Below are positions 1 to 9,561 of a stretch of 49,942 nt of DNA, piece by piece. Position numbers and translations under genes: made by a program. Under the pieces are notes generated by a model. That model searched no databases. It saw nothing but the letters and a program-made list of their open reading frames with translations, and was not told the origin of the DNA. Where the stretch lies: positions 1 through 49,942 of the forward strand of contig JAAYDB010000075.1 of NCBI GenBank assembly GCA_012729475.1, given 5' to 3'. This DNA comes from Bacteroidota bacterium. GTDB lineage: Bacteria; Bacteroidota; Bacteroidia; Bacteroidales; VadinHA17. The number at the start of each line of letters is the position of its first letter. Positions within the stretch are counted from its first letter, which is position 1.

Positions 1-171
1 TCTTGCATCACGACCTGTAACAATTTTTATTTCATCATTCTCTCCTGCCTTGTTCTTTATCCATGTCCCGTAAGCTGCACTGAACTTAACTATATCTACA
101 GGTGTAAGACTTTCTCCTGGCCGGCCACCAATAGTGCCCCTGATCCCGGAAATAGATTTAATCAATGCCAT
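1..171 (-). CDS. glmM: Phosphoglucosamine mutase-like protein, N-terminal fragment (runs off the window)
   Basis: Only the first 57 codons are present; the rest lies left of base 1. The peptide opens MALIKSISGIRGTIGGRPGE, the N-terminal signature of alpha-D-phosphohexomutases as found in Bacteroidetes GlmM-type proteins, and reaches VTGRDAR, the start of the next conserved strand. The active-site phosphoserine region is outside the window. Family members interconvert hexose 6- and 1-phosphates; GlmM makes glucosamine-1-phosphate for UDP-GlcNAc, the first peptidoglycan sugar. The gene is divergent from the rluB-like gene, with 99 bases between the two starts. The fragment cannot exclude phosphomannomutase or phosphoglucomutase, so the family call is firm and the exact substrate is inferred. 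Confidence 0.75.
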   Translation of the reverse strand, partial: MALIKSISGIRGTIGGRPGESLTPVDIVKFSAAYGTWIKNKAGENDEIKIVTGRDAR

Positions 172-243
172 TGTAAAGAGTATTAATTATCAAGCACACA
201 AAGGTGCAAAAAAATCATTAAACATTAAATCATCAAATAATTG

Positions 244-251
244 TACCTTTG
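244..251 (+). promoter_or_regulatory. -7 promoter box (TACCTTTG) for the rluB-era-der group
   Basis: An exact match to the Bacteroidetes -7 consensus TAnnTTTG lies 19 bases before the ATG at 271. No TTG -33 element is seen at the usual 17-23 base spacing. A possible TTG start at 241 would overlap this box, which favours 271 as the true start. Confidence 0.5.
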
Positions 252-270
252 TTGGCATTATTTATTCCAC

Positions 271-1113
271 ATGGATAAGAATAAAATTTCAGAAAGACAC
301 TCCGGGAAACAGAAAAAACGGGATACAGGTAAAAATTCCGGTAGAGGGTTACGTGAAAAAGAAAACAGAAGAAACAGCAAAAGCTTAAAAAATGGTCCGG
401 ATACTATTCGTCTTAACAAATTTATTTCTGTCAGCGGTTTATGTTCCAGACGTGAGGCAGATGAAATTATTAAGAACGGTTTTATTACTGTTAACGGGAA
501 AAAGGTAACTACACTGGGGACGGTGGTCTTATCAAAAGATGATGTAAGATATAAAGGCAAAAGACTGTCAGCAGAAAAAAAGGTTTATATTTTGTTGAAT
601 AAACCAAAAGGTTATGTGACCACAATGCATGATCCACACGCTGAAAAAACGGTCATCGAACTCCTTGGAAATGCTCTGCCTGAAAGGGTCTACCCTGTGG
701 GACGTCTTGATAAAGAAACCACAGGAGTCCTTCTCCTGACAAATGACGGCGAGCTTGCAGGGCGACTTACACATCCCCGTTATGACAGAAAAAAAATTTA
801 CCATGCAGGTCTTGATAAACCTGTAACCAAAGAGGATATGTATCGTCTGGTCAATGGTATAGATCTCGAAGGTGATGTTGTTGTGGCAGACTCAGTGGCT
901 TATATCGATCCTTTAGATAAAACAAACATCGGGCTAGAGCTTCATTCCGGTAAAAACAGAGTCGTGAGAAAGATGTTTGAGACCCTGGGTTACAGGGTGA
1001 AAAAACTTGACAGAGTATATTTCGCAGGTCTTACAAAGAAAAATGTCCCACGGGGAAAATGGAGATTTCTTACCATAAAGGAAATTAATATGCTTAAACG
1101 TGGAATTTTTTAG
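271..1113 (+). CDS. rluB: rRNA pseudouridine synthase, RsuA/RluB family
   Basis: The protein isomerises a uridine in ribosomal RNA to pseudouridine. From ATG 271 it has 280 residues: a lysine/arginine-rich tail of about 45 residues, an S4 RNA-binding domain (IRLNKFISVSGLCSRREADE), then the catalytic domain with PVGRLDKETTGVLLLTNDG, where Asp147 is the expected nucleophile. LHSGKNRVVRKMFETLGYRV is the conserved late motif. A reading frame extends back to a TTG at 241, but ATG 271 is chosen because the -7 box overlaps the TTG. The basic tail is common in Bacteroidetes members and probably contacts RNA. era follows 9 bases after the stop, giving a likely ribosome-maturation operon. RluB, RluE, RluF and RsuA cannot be separated by eye; the family is certain and the target site inferred. 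Confidence 0.88.
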   Translation: MDKNKISERHSGKQKKRDTGKNSGRGLREKENRRNSKSLKNGPDTIRLNKFISVSGLCSRREADEIIKNGFITVNGKKVTTLGTVVLSKDDVRYKGKRLSAEKKVYILLNKPKGYVTTMHDPHAEKTVIELLGNALPERVYPVGRLDKETTGVLLLTNDGELAGRLTHPRYDRKKIYHAGLDKPVTKEDMYRLVNGIDLEGDVVVADSVAYIDPLDKTNIGLELHSGKNRVVRKMFETLGYRVKKLDRVYFAGLTKKNVPRGKWRFLTIKEINMLKRGIF

Positions 1114-1122
1114 AAGACAATA

Positions 1123-2007
1123 ATGGATCACAAAGCAGGCTTTGTAAACATTCTGGGGAATCCCAATGTCGGAAAATCGACGATCATGAATGCTCTGGTA
1201 GGTGAAAAACTATCTATAGTAACCTCAAAAGCACAGACTACCCGGCACAGGATAATAGGTATTGTCAATGGAAATAATTTTCAGATTATCTATTCTGACA
1301 CACCAGGCATCCTGAAACCAGGGTATAAGCTTCAGGAAGCCATGATGTCATTTGTAAATATGGCACTGAAAGATGCCGACATTTTTCTCTATGTTACAGA
1401 TGTGACTGAAAAACCCCTCGCTGAAAACATCTTTACTGAGAAAATCAAGTCATCAGGAATACCAATTATTCTGGTGATCAATAAAATTGATCTTTCAAAT
1501 CAGGATGATCTTGGCAGACTTGTTGAAGCATGGAGTAATATTTTCCCAGGATCACCGGTGATATCGCTATCAGCGGCTTATGGCTTTAATATGAATGTTC
1601 TCCTTGAAACCATACTGGCCAAATTACCTGATAATCCTCCCTGGTTTCCGAAAGATCAGCTTACCGACAAATATGAAAGATTTTTTGCTTCAGAAATTTT
1701 ACGTGAGAAAATTCTCCTCAACTATAAGAAAGAAGTACCATATTCCGTTGAGGCAGAAATAGAAAGCTTTCATGAAGAAAAAGATATTATCAGAATACGG
1801 GCTCTCATTCATGTTGAGCGGGATAGCCAGAAAGGGATAATTATAGGACACAGGGGACAAACATTGAAAAAAGTCGGGACTGAAGCCAGGCTTGGTATGG
1901 AAGATTTCTTTGGAAAGAAGGTGTTTCTTGAGTTGTTCGTAAAAGTATCAAAAGAATGGCGCGAAAAACCAATGATGTTGAAGCGTTTTGGATATCGGCA
2001 GAGATAA
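1123..2007 (+). CDS. era: GTPase Era
   Basis: Era is a small GTPase that binds the 3' end of 16S rRNA and promotes 30S subunit maturation. The 294-residue length is normal. The P-loop GNPNVGKST is at residues 12-20, the switch-II motif appears as DTPG, and the guanine-specificity motif as NKID. The C-terminal third is a type-II KH RNA-binding domain with the GxxG loop in GIIIGHRGQ, followed by the conserved KVFLELFVKV strand. It lies 9 bases after the pseudouridine synthase gene and 12 bases before der, so all three are probably co-transcribed as a ribosome-assembly unit. No anomalies are seen. Confidence 0.97.
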   Translation: MDHKAGFVNILGNPNVGKSTIMNALVGEKLSIVTSKAQTTRHRIIGIVNGNNFQIIYSDTPGILKPGYKLQEAMMSFVNMALKDADIFLYVTDVTEKPLAENIFTEKIKSSGIPIILVINKIDLSNQDDLGRLVEAWSNIFPGSPVISLSAAYGFNMNVLLETILAKLPDNPPWFPKDQLTDKYERFFASEILREKILLNYKKEVPYSVEAEIESFHEEKDIIRIRALIHVERDSQKGIIIGHRGQTLKKVGTEARLGMEDFFGKKVFLELFVKVSKEWREKPMMLKRFGYRQR

Positions 2008-2019
2008 CAGTCAGGTAAT

Positions 2020-3324
2020 ATGGGAAAAATTGTAGCTATAGTAGGCAGGCCAAATGTGGGTAAATCAACACTCTTCAACAGGCTGACAGGATCAAGAGAA
2101 GCCATTGTTGATGAGATGAGCGGTGTGACTCGCGATCGCATATATGGTATCTGTAACTGGAACGGGGTCGATTTCTCTTTAATTGACACAGGAGGATATG
2201 TTGAGATGTCTGATGATATATTTGAGGAAGAGATTAATAAACAGGTTCTTCTGGCTATCAATGAATCTGATCTAATCCTCTTTATGGTTGATGTAACTAC
2301 CGGTATTCATCAGCTCGACACTTCTGTAGCCAGGATGCTGAGAAGAACAGAAAAGAAAGTATTTCTGGTGGTTAACAAAGTTGATAACAATCAGAGGCTT
2401 TTTGATGCAAATGAATTTTATGCTCTTGGACTGGGAGATTATTATCCCGTAAGCTCCGTGAGCGGCAGTGGCACAGGGGATCTTCTCGATGCTATTGTAA
2501 AAAACCTTCCAAAGCTCGAAGAAAAACCTTTGCCTGAACTTCCCAGAATAGCTATCACAGGCCGGCCAAATTCAGGAAAATCATCTCTTTTCAATTCTTT
2601 GCTGGGAGAAGAAAGGAATATTGTAACACCTATCCCGGGAACTACGCGTGATTCAATTTTTATCCATTACAATAAATATCAGCATAACTTTTTCCTGGTG
2701 GATACTGCAGGACTGAGGAAAAAAAACAAAGTCAGTGAAGACATTGAGTTCTATTCAGTGATCAGAGCCATAAGAACAATTGAAAATGCAGACATATGCC
2801 TCCTTATGATTGACGGCACAAGAGGGATTGAAGCCCAGGACCTTAATATAATGTCACTTATTTATAAAAACAATAAGGGATTGATTGTTCTGGTCAACAA
2901 ATGGGATATTGTACCAAAAGAGAATAATACAACCCGCGATTTTGAAAAAATAATCAGGAGTAAAACAGCTCCTTTTGTCGATTACGATATCCTTTTCATT
3001 TCTGCTCTTAATAAACAAAGAATACACAAAATACTTGACCTTATTAAAGAAGTTAATACTAACAGAAAAAGACGGATACCCACATCAGAACTAAATGAAG
3101 TAATGCTTGATATTGTGAAAAAGAACCCTCCTCCGGCCCTGAAAGGAAAACAAATAAAAATCAAGTATATAACACAACTACCTTCACAAATACCAACCTT
3201 TGCTTTCTTTTGTAATCTGCCTCAGTATATCAAAGAGCCTTATAAAAGATTTCTTGAAAACAGGATGAGAGAGCATTTCAATTTTACCGGTGCACCTCTC
3301 AGAATATTTTTCAGAAAAAAATAA
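2020..3324 (+). CDS. der: Ribosome biogenesis GTPase Der (EngA)
   Basis: Der is a double GTPase required for assembly of the 50S subunit. The 434-residue protein shows two tandem GTPase domains: the first P-loop GRPNVGKST at residues 9-17 with DTGG and NKVD, the second GRPNSGKSS at residues 181-189 with DTAG and NKWD. A KH-like C-terminal domain follows (about 350-434), containing the typical late motif [20 protein letters not shown]. The order era-der, 12 bases apart, is common in Bacteroidetes. The gene is followed by an unrelated lipoprotein gene. Length and all G motifs are intact. Confidence 0.97.
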   Translation: MGKIVAIVGRPNVGKSTLFNRLTGSREAIVDEMSGVTRDRIYGICNWNGVDFSLIDTGGYVEMSDDIFEEEINKQVLLAINESDLILFMVDVTTGIHQLDTSVARMLRRTEKKVFLVVNKVDNNQRLFDANEFYALGLGDYYPVSSVSGSGTGDLLDAIVKNLPKLEEKPLPELPRIAITGRPNSGKSSLFNSLLGEERNIVTPIPGTTRDSIFIHYNKYQHNFFLVDTAGLRKKNKVSEDIEFYSVIRAIRTIENADICLLMIDGTRGIEAQDLNIMSLIYKNNKGLIVLVNKWDIVPKENNTTRDFEKIIRSKTAPFVDYDILFISALNKQRIHKILDLIKEVNTNRKRRIPTSELNEVMLDIVKKNPPPALKGKQIKIKYITQLPSQIPTFAFFCNLPQYIKEPYKRFLENRMREHFNFTGAPLRIFFRKK

Positions 3325-3371
3325 TGTAATTTGGTGTGGTTTTTGACGAACATATTTTAACACGCCCTGTT

Positions 3372-3899
3372 ATGAAAAAATTCAAATATCTACTGTTCTC
3401 CGTTTTCTTTCTTTCCGTTTTTTTCTCATGCGGGAGAATTGAGCAGTTACCTCCCGAACCTTATATTGATTTCACCAGTTTTACTGTTTTTGACACTATT
3501 GATATTCTCGGGAATGATTGTAAGGGTGGGCGACTAAAGTTTTATTTCGAAGACGGGGACGGAGATTTGGGTCTTGATCCGCCGGAGAATGATAATGATA
3601 CAGATACAACAAATCTCTTCTTCACTGCATACAGGAAAACCGGCGGGATAATGGTGGAAGTGACCAGTGATGATGTGCTGTATCCCTCCGACTACAGGAT
3701 CCCGTATATGGAAAGGCTGGGACAGAACAAGCTTCTTAAAGGGACCATTGCTGTATCTTTCCTATACCTCTTTTATGATGTTTCGGATAATGACACATTA
3801 ATATACGATTTCTTTATCAAAGACAGGGCGGGCAATATAAGCAATACAGAATCAACGACAGAGATCTCACTGTCGCATAACGACATATATCAGGAATAA
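3372..3899 (+). CDS. Small Bacteroidetes lipoprotein of unknown function
   Basis: A 175-residue predicted lipoprotein. It begins MKKFKYLLFSVFFLSVFFSC, a signal peptide ending in a lipobox with Cys20, so it should be lipid-anchored in the envelope. An in-frame GTG lies 36 bases upstream, but ATG 3372 places the signal peptide correctly. The mature part contains the acidic motif EDGDGDLGL (from about residue 60), seen in many uncharacterised Bacteroidetes lipoproteins and reminiscent of a calcium-binding loop, then predicted beta strands and a polar C terminus. It follows der by 47 bases and is convergent with the phosphatase gene; the two stop codons are only 3 bases apart. No function can be assigned. 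Confidence 0.85.
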   Translation: MKKFKYLLFSVFFLSVFFSCGRIEQLPPEPYIDFTSFTVFDTIDILGNDCKGGRLKFYFEDGDGDLGLDPPENDNDTDTTNLFFTAYRKTGGIMVEVTSDDVLYPSDYRIPYMERLGQNKLLKGTIAVSFLYLFYDVSDNDTLIYDFFIKDRAGNISNTESTTEISLSHNDIYQE

Positions 3900-3902
3900 C
3901 TC

Positions 3903-6900
3903 TTAAAACCGTACTCCAATCAGAAGGATATCATCCACCTGGTCATAAGTGCCTTTCCATTCCTCATAAAAGTGTACTATCCTGTCTTTCTGTTCAGTCA
4001 TCGGCAGGTGAGTCCCCTCTTCTATAAGACTCTTCAGTCTGGCTATTTTCATTTTCTTACCGTCAGGTCCTCCAAACTGATCCGGCAACCCATCAGAGAA
4101 AAGATAAATAGTATCTCCTTCATCCAGAAAATATTCCTGGTCATCAAAGAATTTTTCATTTACTGATTCCCCTCCAATAGAGCATCTGTTACCTTTTATA
4201 TAAAGTGATTCTCCCTGAGTAACCAGTATAACCGGACGCATGGCAGACGCAAAACGAATATGGCGGGTCCTTATGTCAATCTCACATATCGTCATATCCA
4301 TTCCATCATTTGACACACCCATTTCAAGGTTCTGATTAAGAGTCGAAAATATCTGGTCATCAAGAACTTTCAGGATTTTTGAAGGTTTGGTAATATGTTG
4401 ACGGAGAATTATATCCTGTAATAATGTTGAACCTATCATTGACATGAACGCTCCAGGCACTCCATGCCCGGTAGAATCAGCACATACCAGAATGAACTTT
4501 TCTTCATTCAGCCTGTCAAACCAATAGAAATCACCGCTCACTATATCACGGGGGTAAAAAACAATAAAGGCATCTTTTACTGCCTCCTTCAGCTTGCTAA
4601 AATCAGGCAGTATGCTGGTTTGTATCCTTTTAGCATAATTAATACTGTCTGTTATTTCAATATTCTGCATCTCGATTTTGTCCTTCTGCCTCATCACCTC
4701 ACTTGTTCTGGCATCCAGCTCTTTTTTAAGATATTGTTCAAGCTTCTTCTGTGCTTTCTCCCTCTCTCTTACAATGATGATAACAACCAGGGTGACAACT
4801 GCAAGAGATAAAAAATAAAACCATAATGTTCTCCAGAATGGCTTTTTTATTATCAGATTAAAAGATACAGGTTCACTGGTCATTTCATCATCACTGACGG
4901 AAACCATTTCAAATCTGTACCTGCCGTCACGGGGTGCAAGAATCACTTCTCTGTCGGTAGTCCATCCCGACCAATCACTATCCCAGTTATCCAAACGGGT
5001 CTGATAAAATACTTTTTCCGGATCCCTCAGACTAATACCTACATAATTTACTTTGATAGTATATTTCTTTCTGTAAGGCAAGGAAAATGAAGACTGATAA
5101 GGATACTGGGTATCGTTAATTGTAATGTAGTTTATGTTATTAAAAGGTGGTACATCAACAGGATTGTCCTTATCCCTGTCATAAATTATCAATCCTTCCG
5201 TAGTACCAAGAAATATATCCCCGTCAGAAGACTCAAACATCCCCTGTGGATTACATTTACCTCCCAGGGCAAAGTCTGTTTCATAAGACTTTATCGTACC
5301 GGTTCTCCTGTCATACAGGGAGAATCCCCGCTCATGACCAATCCATATCCTGTCCTGTGAATCAGAGAGAACACTGTAACAGTAATCCGACATCAGCATG
5401 TCGGATCTGCTGTATGATCTGACTGAATCGCCATATAATTCATATAATCCATACCCTTCAGTGGCAGCCCACATATGACCATCCATGCTCTGGCTGAAAG
5501 CTGTAATGGAATTCATTGTTCCGGGCATAACAGCCTTCCCTGAAGAAACACCTTTTTCCGGATCAATCTGATACAATCTGTCAGTTTTGGTTGCAATAGC
5601 TGCCAAACCTTTATCTCCTATGAAAACCTGAGCTATACTGTTATGCGGAAGTCCATTTGTTATATTATATTCTGCAATAAGGGCGCCGGTATAACGATCC
5701 AGCAGAATCACTCCATTGAGAGATCCCAGCCATATATACTGATCATCTATTGTAATATTTTTTATGTAATCCTTTCCGGAATCTCCGGAAAAATAAACTC
5801 TTTTTACCCTTTTTGTTCTGTCTCTGACAAACAATCCGCTGCCTGTAGTGCCAAACCAAATATCTCCTTCCTGGTGAACATAATAGGAAGATATATCTTC
5901 TCCTCCTGTAACTTTTCTGAGATCAGTGAATGATTCATAAATGTCATTATCCGGATCATAAAAATAGAATCCGGCCGGTGTCCCAAGAAATAACCTTTCC
6001 GCACTTTCCGTAACATATATTATATTGTTAGTTTCCGGTTCTGTCCCCGGAATATAAAATCTGAAAGCAAGAGAATTGAGCATCGACAGTCCGTCTCCGA
6101 ATAAAGCAAACCACATATTTCCTTCAACATCCTGAAAAACATTCCGGGAATTATTACCCGGCAGACCGGAATCCCTGTTAAATATTTTCCAGGATTTAAC
6201 TGACACATCTTCTTCTGAAAGATCCAGATAAATGAAACCTATATCATTAGTTGATATCCATAATGATCCGCCGGAATCTTCATAAATAGAACTTACATTC
6301 AGACTTTTAAATTCTTCAAGATCACTTAAAGGTATGAGTGTATTGGTATCATCAGCAATTTCAAGTTTAAAAAGAGTATTGCCATTGGTTCCTGCTATAT
6401 ACAGACCATCACGGGTATTCAGTTTATGTATTGCTGTTACGTTCGAATAATCAAATCCTTCAACAGAATTTATTTTTATAAGTGTGTCTTTTTCAACACC
6501 CATTATTAAAATGTTCTCCTGTGTTCCCAGAAGGATATTTCCTTCCGAAGTCATAGAAGCAGAGAAAAGAGCAAGGCTACTTTCAATTTTGTAAGTCTTT
6601 ATCTTTTGTCTGTCAAGAGGATCAACCCTGAAAAGAGCGTCTCCCTGAGGTACTATCCAGACAGAACCATCGGGTCCTTCAAATATTTCCTCAATAAACC
6701 GGGTATTTGGTAAGGGCAGTTTATCAAGAACAGCTGCTTCATAATAATAAACAGAACCATTATTGCATCCGAACCACAGAGCACCTTTACTATCTTTAAT
6801 GTTAACCGTAGGGTAATGACCGCTTAGTGAATCAGGATAAGGAATATTATGAAAAGTAAATCCGTCAAACTTTGATAAGCCGTTTGCAGTACCCACCCAA

Positions 6901-7070
6901 AGGTAACCGTCGTTATCCTGTCCGAGAGTATAAATAAAAGTATTTGGTATTCCGCTCTCAATTCCGAAGTTCTTAAACCTGTAGGTCTGACCGTTTAGAA
7001 TATGTGTTATTAATAATAAACACAATAATATGATTCTTTGTGGGTTTCTTCTTTCTTTATTGAATATCAT
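3903..7070 (-). CDS. Propeller/Y_Y_Y sensor protein with SpoIIE-type PP2C phosphatase output
   Basis: A 1055-residue single-pass membrane sensor. A signal peptide (about 1-27) precedes two-component-regulator propeller repeats (about 30-640) with recurrent blades such as DNDGYLWVGTANGLSKFDG and DSQDRIWIGHERGFSLYD. A Y_Y_Y domain follows (about 656-737), then a transmembrane helix (about 750-770) and a coiled coil. The C-terminal SpoIIE/PPM phosphatase domain starts near residue 840, with metal-binding motifs SGDFYWFD, ADSTGHGVPGAFMSMIG and SDGLPDQFGG intact. These periplasmic modules usually feed histidine kinases; here the output is a serine/threonine phosphatase. It is the last gene of the minus-strand envelope block, 17 bases after the secreted-protein gene. 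The likely target would be a phosphorylated regulator such as an anti-sigma-factor antagonist, but no candidate is visible nearby. Confidence 0.9.
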   Translation of the reverse strand: MIFNKERRNPQRIILLCLLLITHILNGQTYRFKNFGIESGIPNTFIYTLGQDNDGYLWVGTANGLSKFDGFTFHNIPYPDSLSGHYPTVNIKDSKGALWFGCNNGSVYYYEAAVLDKLPLPNTRFIEEIFEGPDGSVWIVPQGDALFRVDPLDRQKIKTYKIESSLALFSASMTSEGNILLGTQENILIMGVEKDTLIKINSVEGFDYSNVTAIHKLNTRDGLYIAGTNGNTLFKLEIADDTNTLIPLSDLEEFKSLNVSSIYEDSGGSLWISTNDIGFIYLDLSEEDVSVKSWKIFNRDSGLPGNNSRNVFQDVEGNMWFALFGDGLSMLNSLAFRFYIPGTEPETNNIIYVTESAERLFLGTPAGFYFYDPDNDIYESFTDLRKVTGGEDISSYYVHQEGDIWFGTTGSGLFVRDRTKRVKRVYFSGDSGKDYIKNITIDDQYIWLGSLNGVILLDRYTGALIAEYNITNGLPHNSIAQVFIGDKGLAAIATKTDRLYQIDPEKGVSSGKAVMPGTMNSITAFSQSMDGHMWAATEGYGLYELYGDSVRSYSRSDMLMSDYCYSVLSDSQDRIWIGHERGFSLYDRRTGTIKSYETDFALGGKCNPQGMFESSDGDIFLGTTEGLIIYDRDKDNPVDVPPFNNINYITINDTQYPYQSSFSLPYRKKYTIKVNYVGISLRDPEKVFYQTRLDNWDSDWSGWTTDREVILAPRDGRYRFEMVSVSDDEMTSEPVSFNLIIKKPFWRTLWFYFLSLAVVTLVVIIIVREREKAQKKLEQYLKKELDARTSEVMRQKDKIEMQNIEITDSINYAKRIQTSILPDFSKLKEAVKDAFIVFYPRDIVSGDFYWFDRLNEEKFILVCADSTGHGVPGAFMSMIGSTLLQDIILRQHITKPSKILKVLDDQIFSTLNQNLEMGVSNDGMDMTICEIDIRTRHIRFASAMRPVILVTQGESLYIKGNRCSIGGESVNEKFFDDQEYFLDEGDTIYLFSDGLPDQFGGPDGKKMKIARLKSLIEEGTHLPMTEQKDRIVHFYEEWKGTYDQVDDILLIGVRF

Positions 7071-7087
7071 AACAGCCCTGTAATTGT

Positions 7088-8092
7088 TTATTTAGGCCTT
7101 TTAACCGGTGTGATTTTTACTTTTGGCTGGTAAACAGGTACACCTCCTATAGGAGAGCTGAAAAAAGGTAAAGCATCTCCCCTCTGGCTTTCAAGTGTTA
7201 TTACAACATTATTGTTTCTGACCAGTTCTCCCTGCCTTTTATGGAACTGAAAATCGAGAGAAGAGTTGACTTCCTGATCTTCTATGGGAATTCTGGATTC
7301 CTGCCAGTTGTCTTCACCTGATATGGGGATCTCAATTCCCTGTTTATACCTTGAAACAACCAGAATATTGCCATCGTCATCCCAGTCAAAATTTCGTTGT
7401 CTGATGTAAACTACTCCGGTATCAACATAAGGATATATATGCGCAACACTTTTAAAGTTGTTCCACATCCTGAAAGTATATTCATAAGTAAAAGCGTTCC
7501 CTCCTTCTACCGCCTGATTATTGTCCGGATCACGGCTAAGAAAATAACGATACAAATTGCCATCATCCCCACTAACACCTTCACAAATCACTTTAAAGAG
7601 ATATGAATTCCATTTAGTGCTGAAATCACCCGCAGTCGGATTGAAAGGGCCAAAAGTAAACCAACTGTTATCATATCTCGCCTCTTCCCCAAATGCTCTG
7701 GAGGCCAATAAATTACCCCCCTTGTAATTCAGTCCTTCTATGAGCCCCCTCGATTCTTCATTTCTGTCAGGATCCACTCCACGTCCCCCATAGATTGAAA
7801 AAAGGCATCTTGTATTGAATTCTCCCTGTATTTCATCATTTTCTCCTCCTGTATCAGGATCAAACACCCGTATATAAAATGGTTGTGTATATTCCTGGGG
7901 TATGGAAAAAAACCAGACTGAATAAAAATCATTATCGCCCCAGGATGTCATTGCCTCTTTTCCAAATGTTACAAGAAAAGGTATATTTTCGTCACTTCCC
8001 GGCACTTCCTGTCCCGAAAGTGGATTGACAGATAAAACCAAATAAAATGTTAAAATTAAAAATATTGAGTACAAATGCCTTATAAGTGTCAT
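7088..8092 (-). CDS. Secreted protein of unknown function
   Basis: A 334-residue protein that I do not recognise. It starts MTLIRHLYSIFLILTFYLVL, with a signal peptide apparently cleaved after LSGQ, so it is exported. The mature part is rich in aromatic residues, Gly, Asp and Asn, with few long hydrophobic stretches; predicted strands such as PFYIRVFDPDTGG and YEYTFRMWNN suggest a beta-sandwich. It ends with a basic, proline-containing tail (KVKITPVKRPK) and no T9SS sorting domain. It sits between the PD40-PKD gene (35 bases upstream) and the propeller-phosphatase gene (17 bases downstream), both on the same strand. It could be a periplasmic or surface accessory of the module, or the ligand read by the sensor; both are inference. 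Confidence 0.75.
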   Translation of the reverse strand: MTLIRHLYSIFLILTFYLVLSVNPLSGQEVPGSDENIPFLVTFGKEAMTSWGDNDFYSVWFFSIPQEYTQPFYIRVFDPDTGGENDEIQGEFNTRCLFSIYGGRGVDPDRNEESRGLIEGLNYKGGNLLASRAFGEEARYDNSWFTFGPFNPTAGDFSTKWNSYLFKVICEGVSGDDGNLYRYFLSRDPDNNQAVEGGNAFTYEYTFRMWNNFKSVAHIYPYVDTGVVYIRQRNFDWDDDGNILVVSRYKQGIEIPISGEDNWQESRIPIEDQEVNSSLDFQFHKRQGELVRNNNVVITLESQRGDALPFFSSPIGGVPVYQPKVKITPVKRPK

Positions 8093-8127
8093 TAAATTAG
8101 TAATTTACATATTTTTCATTTTCAGTA

Positions 8128-9558
8128 TCAGGGTGTAACTATAATGCTTTTACAGACACAGGATTCCCTGACAACACCGCTCTGATCCGGGACAGAAGTA
8201 ACTATCAGTTGAATATTATAAGTACCGGGTTTCGTAAACACTTTATCAACTTCCCTGCCAATTGCTATTGTTTCATCACCAAAATTCCAGTAATACCTTG
8301 CGATATTCCACCCGGGCAGATTTGTTTTACTGGCATCAAACTTTATGTCACTTCCGGCAACACATTCATCGGGGCCTGTAATATACGGTTGCTCCGCATC
8401 AGAGATTTCAAGGTTATACGTCTTTTGGTTGAACATTGTTTCTCCTGTAATAAGATTTACAACATCTAGCTGTACCAGATATGATCCGGGGCCCGGATAA
8501 CAATGTTCCACTATTGAACCAACTGCTGTTTCACCATCTCCTAATCTCCATTCATAACTGAAAGGTATGGTATCGTATTTAACAGCGTTTTCCTCAACGA
8601 GTTGATAACAATAATTGTTTTCGACGAGTGTATCGCAATCCGCTTTTCTGATGATGGTAGATACGAACTGATATATGTCGTCACTTCTTCCCCGGTTAGA
8701 TGAAAAATAACCCGATTGAAATGTCTGGTCAGCAACAAATGCAAAATCGTCGGATTCTGAATTAATGGGTTCAGTCATTATAACCGGTTTCTGCCATTCG
8801 CCGAAAGACAATAAAGTATAATAAACGTCCAGATTACCATAACCTCCCGGACGGTCAGAAGAGAAATAGAGGCGTCCTGACGGGTGCATAAAAGGATAAC
8901 TCTCGTTTGAAGATGAATTAACAATTGGACCCAGATTACGTGGTGTACTCCACTCCCCATTGACCATCTCACATAAATAAATATCAGCTCCTCCTTGTCC
9001 TCCCGGCATATCCGAGGAAAAGAACAGATATTTTCCATCCTTGGTGACAGCCGGTTGCGCAATGTTGTAATCGCTGCTGTTAAAAGCAAAAGGACGTAAA
9101 GAGACAAGCTCACTTCCTTCCAGCTCTGCAACAAAAATCCCACTGGAATTATTATAATTTCTTCTTCTTGTGATCTTTCCTGTTTCCGTTTCACTGGTAA
9201 AATACACTGTTTTTCCATCCGGATCAATACACAAAGGTCCGTTATTAAAAAGAAAACTCCTCTCACTAATCACTTCCCTCGGTTTCAACCAGTCAGCGGA
9301 ATCTTTTTTCTCTGCAAAATAGATATTGAAGAGCCGTCTTCCTTCAAAAGTAGTACGGTCAACAATACTACTGAATCTCCTGTCAGAACAGAACAACACT
9401 CCATCCTGCACTATCACAGGAGATATATCATTAAAGATACCCGTGCTGAACGGCATCCTTGTCACTTTATACAATTCCGGATCCTCCTGTGCTGTCGCCC
9501 ATGAGGGCAACAGTACTGCGATCAAAAAAAAGATATTATAGAGAAGCCTTTTATACAT
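8128..9558 (-). CDS. PD40 (TolB-like) propeller protein with two PKD domains
   Basis: From ATG 9558 the protein has 476 residues with a signal peptide ending near TAQ; a TTG codon immediately upstream is in frame but not needed. The N-terminal half holds PD40/WD40-like blades of the TolB type, for example GKYLFFSSDMPGGQGGADIY and SGRLYFSSDRPGGYGNLDVY. The C-terminal half holds two PKD-type folds, at about 335-385 (EWRLGDGET...GSYLVQLDV) and 415-475 (YYWNFGDET...GTYNIQLIV). Unlike PorE-type T9SS proteins, it shows no OmpA peptidoglycan-binding domain. It starts three bases after the PorP/SprF stop codon, so translation is probably coupled. A structural or adaptor role at the outer membrane together with PorP/SprF is inferred. 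Confidence 0.85.
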   Translation of the reverse strand: MYKRLLYNIFFLIAVLLPSWATAQEDPELYKVTRMPFSTGIFNDISPVIVQDGVLFCSDRRFSSIVDRTTFEGRRLFNIYFAEKKDSADWLKPREVISERSFLFNNGPLCIDPDGKTVYFTSETETGKITRRRNYNNSSGIFVAELEGSELVSLRPFAFNSSDYNIAQPAVTKDGKYLFFSSDMPGGQGGADIYLCEMVNGEWSTPRNLGPIVNSSSNESYPFMHPSGRLYFSSDRPGGYGNLDVYYTLLSFGEWQKPVIMTEPINSESDDFAFVADQTFQSGYFSSNRGRSDDIYQFVSTIIRKADCDTLVENNYCYQLVEENAVKYDTIPFSYEWRLGDGETAVGSIVEHCYPGPGSYLVQLDVVNLITGETMFNQKTYNLEISDAEQPYITGPDECVAGSDIKFDASKTNLPGWNIARYYWNFGDETIAIGREVDKVFTKPGTYNIQLIVTSVPDQSGVVRESCVCKSIIVTP

Positions 9559-9561
9559 CAA

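Noticed and set aside
241-270. Upstream TTG start for the pseudouridine synthase
   Set aside because: It overlaps the TACCTTTG promoter box and adds a hydrophobic stretch (YLCWHYLF) out of keeping with the basic tail.
8778-9266. 162-codon frame overlapping the PD40-PKD gene
   Set aside because: Same strand, different frame, with no recognisable protein features; the PD40 frame has clear blade motifs.
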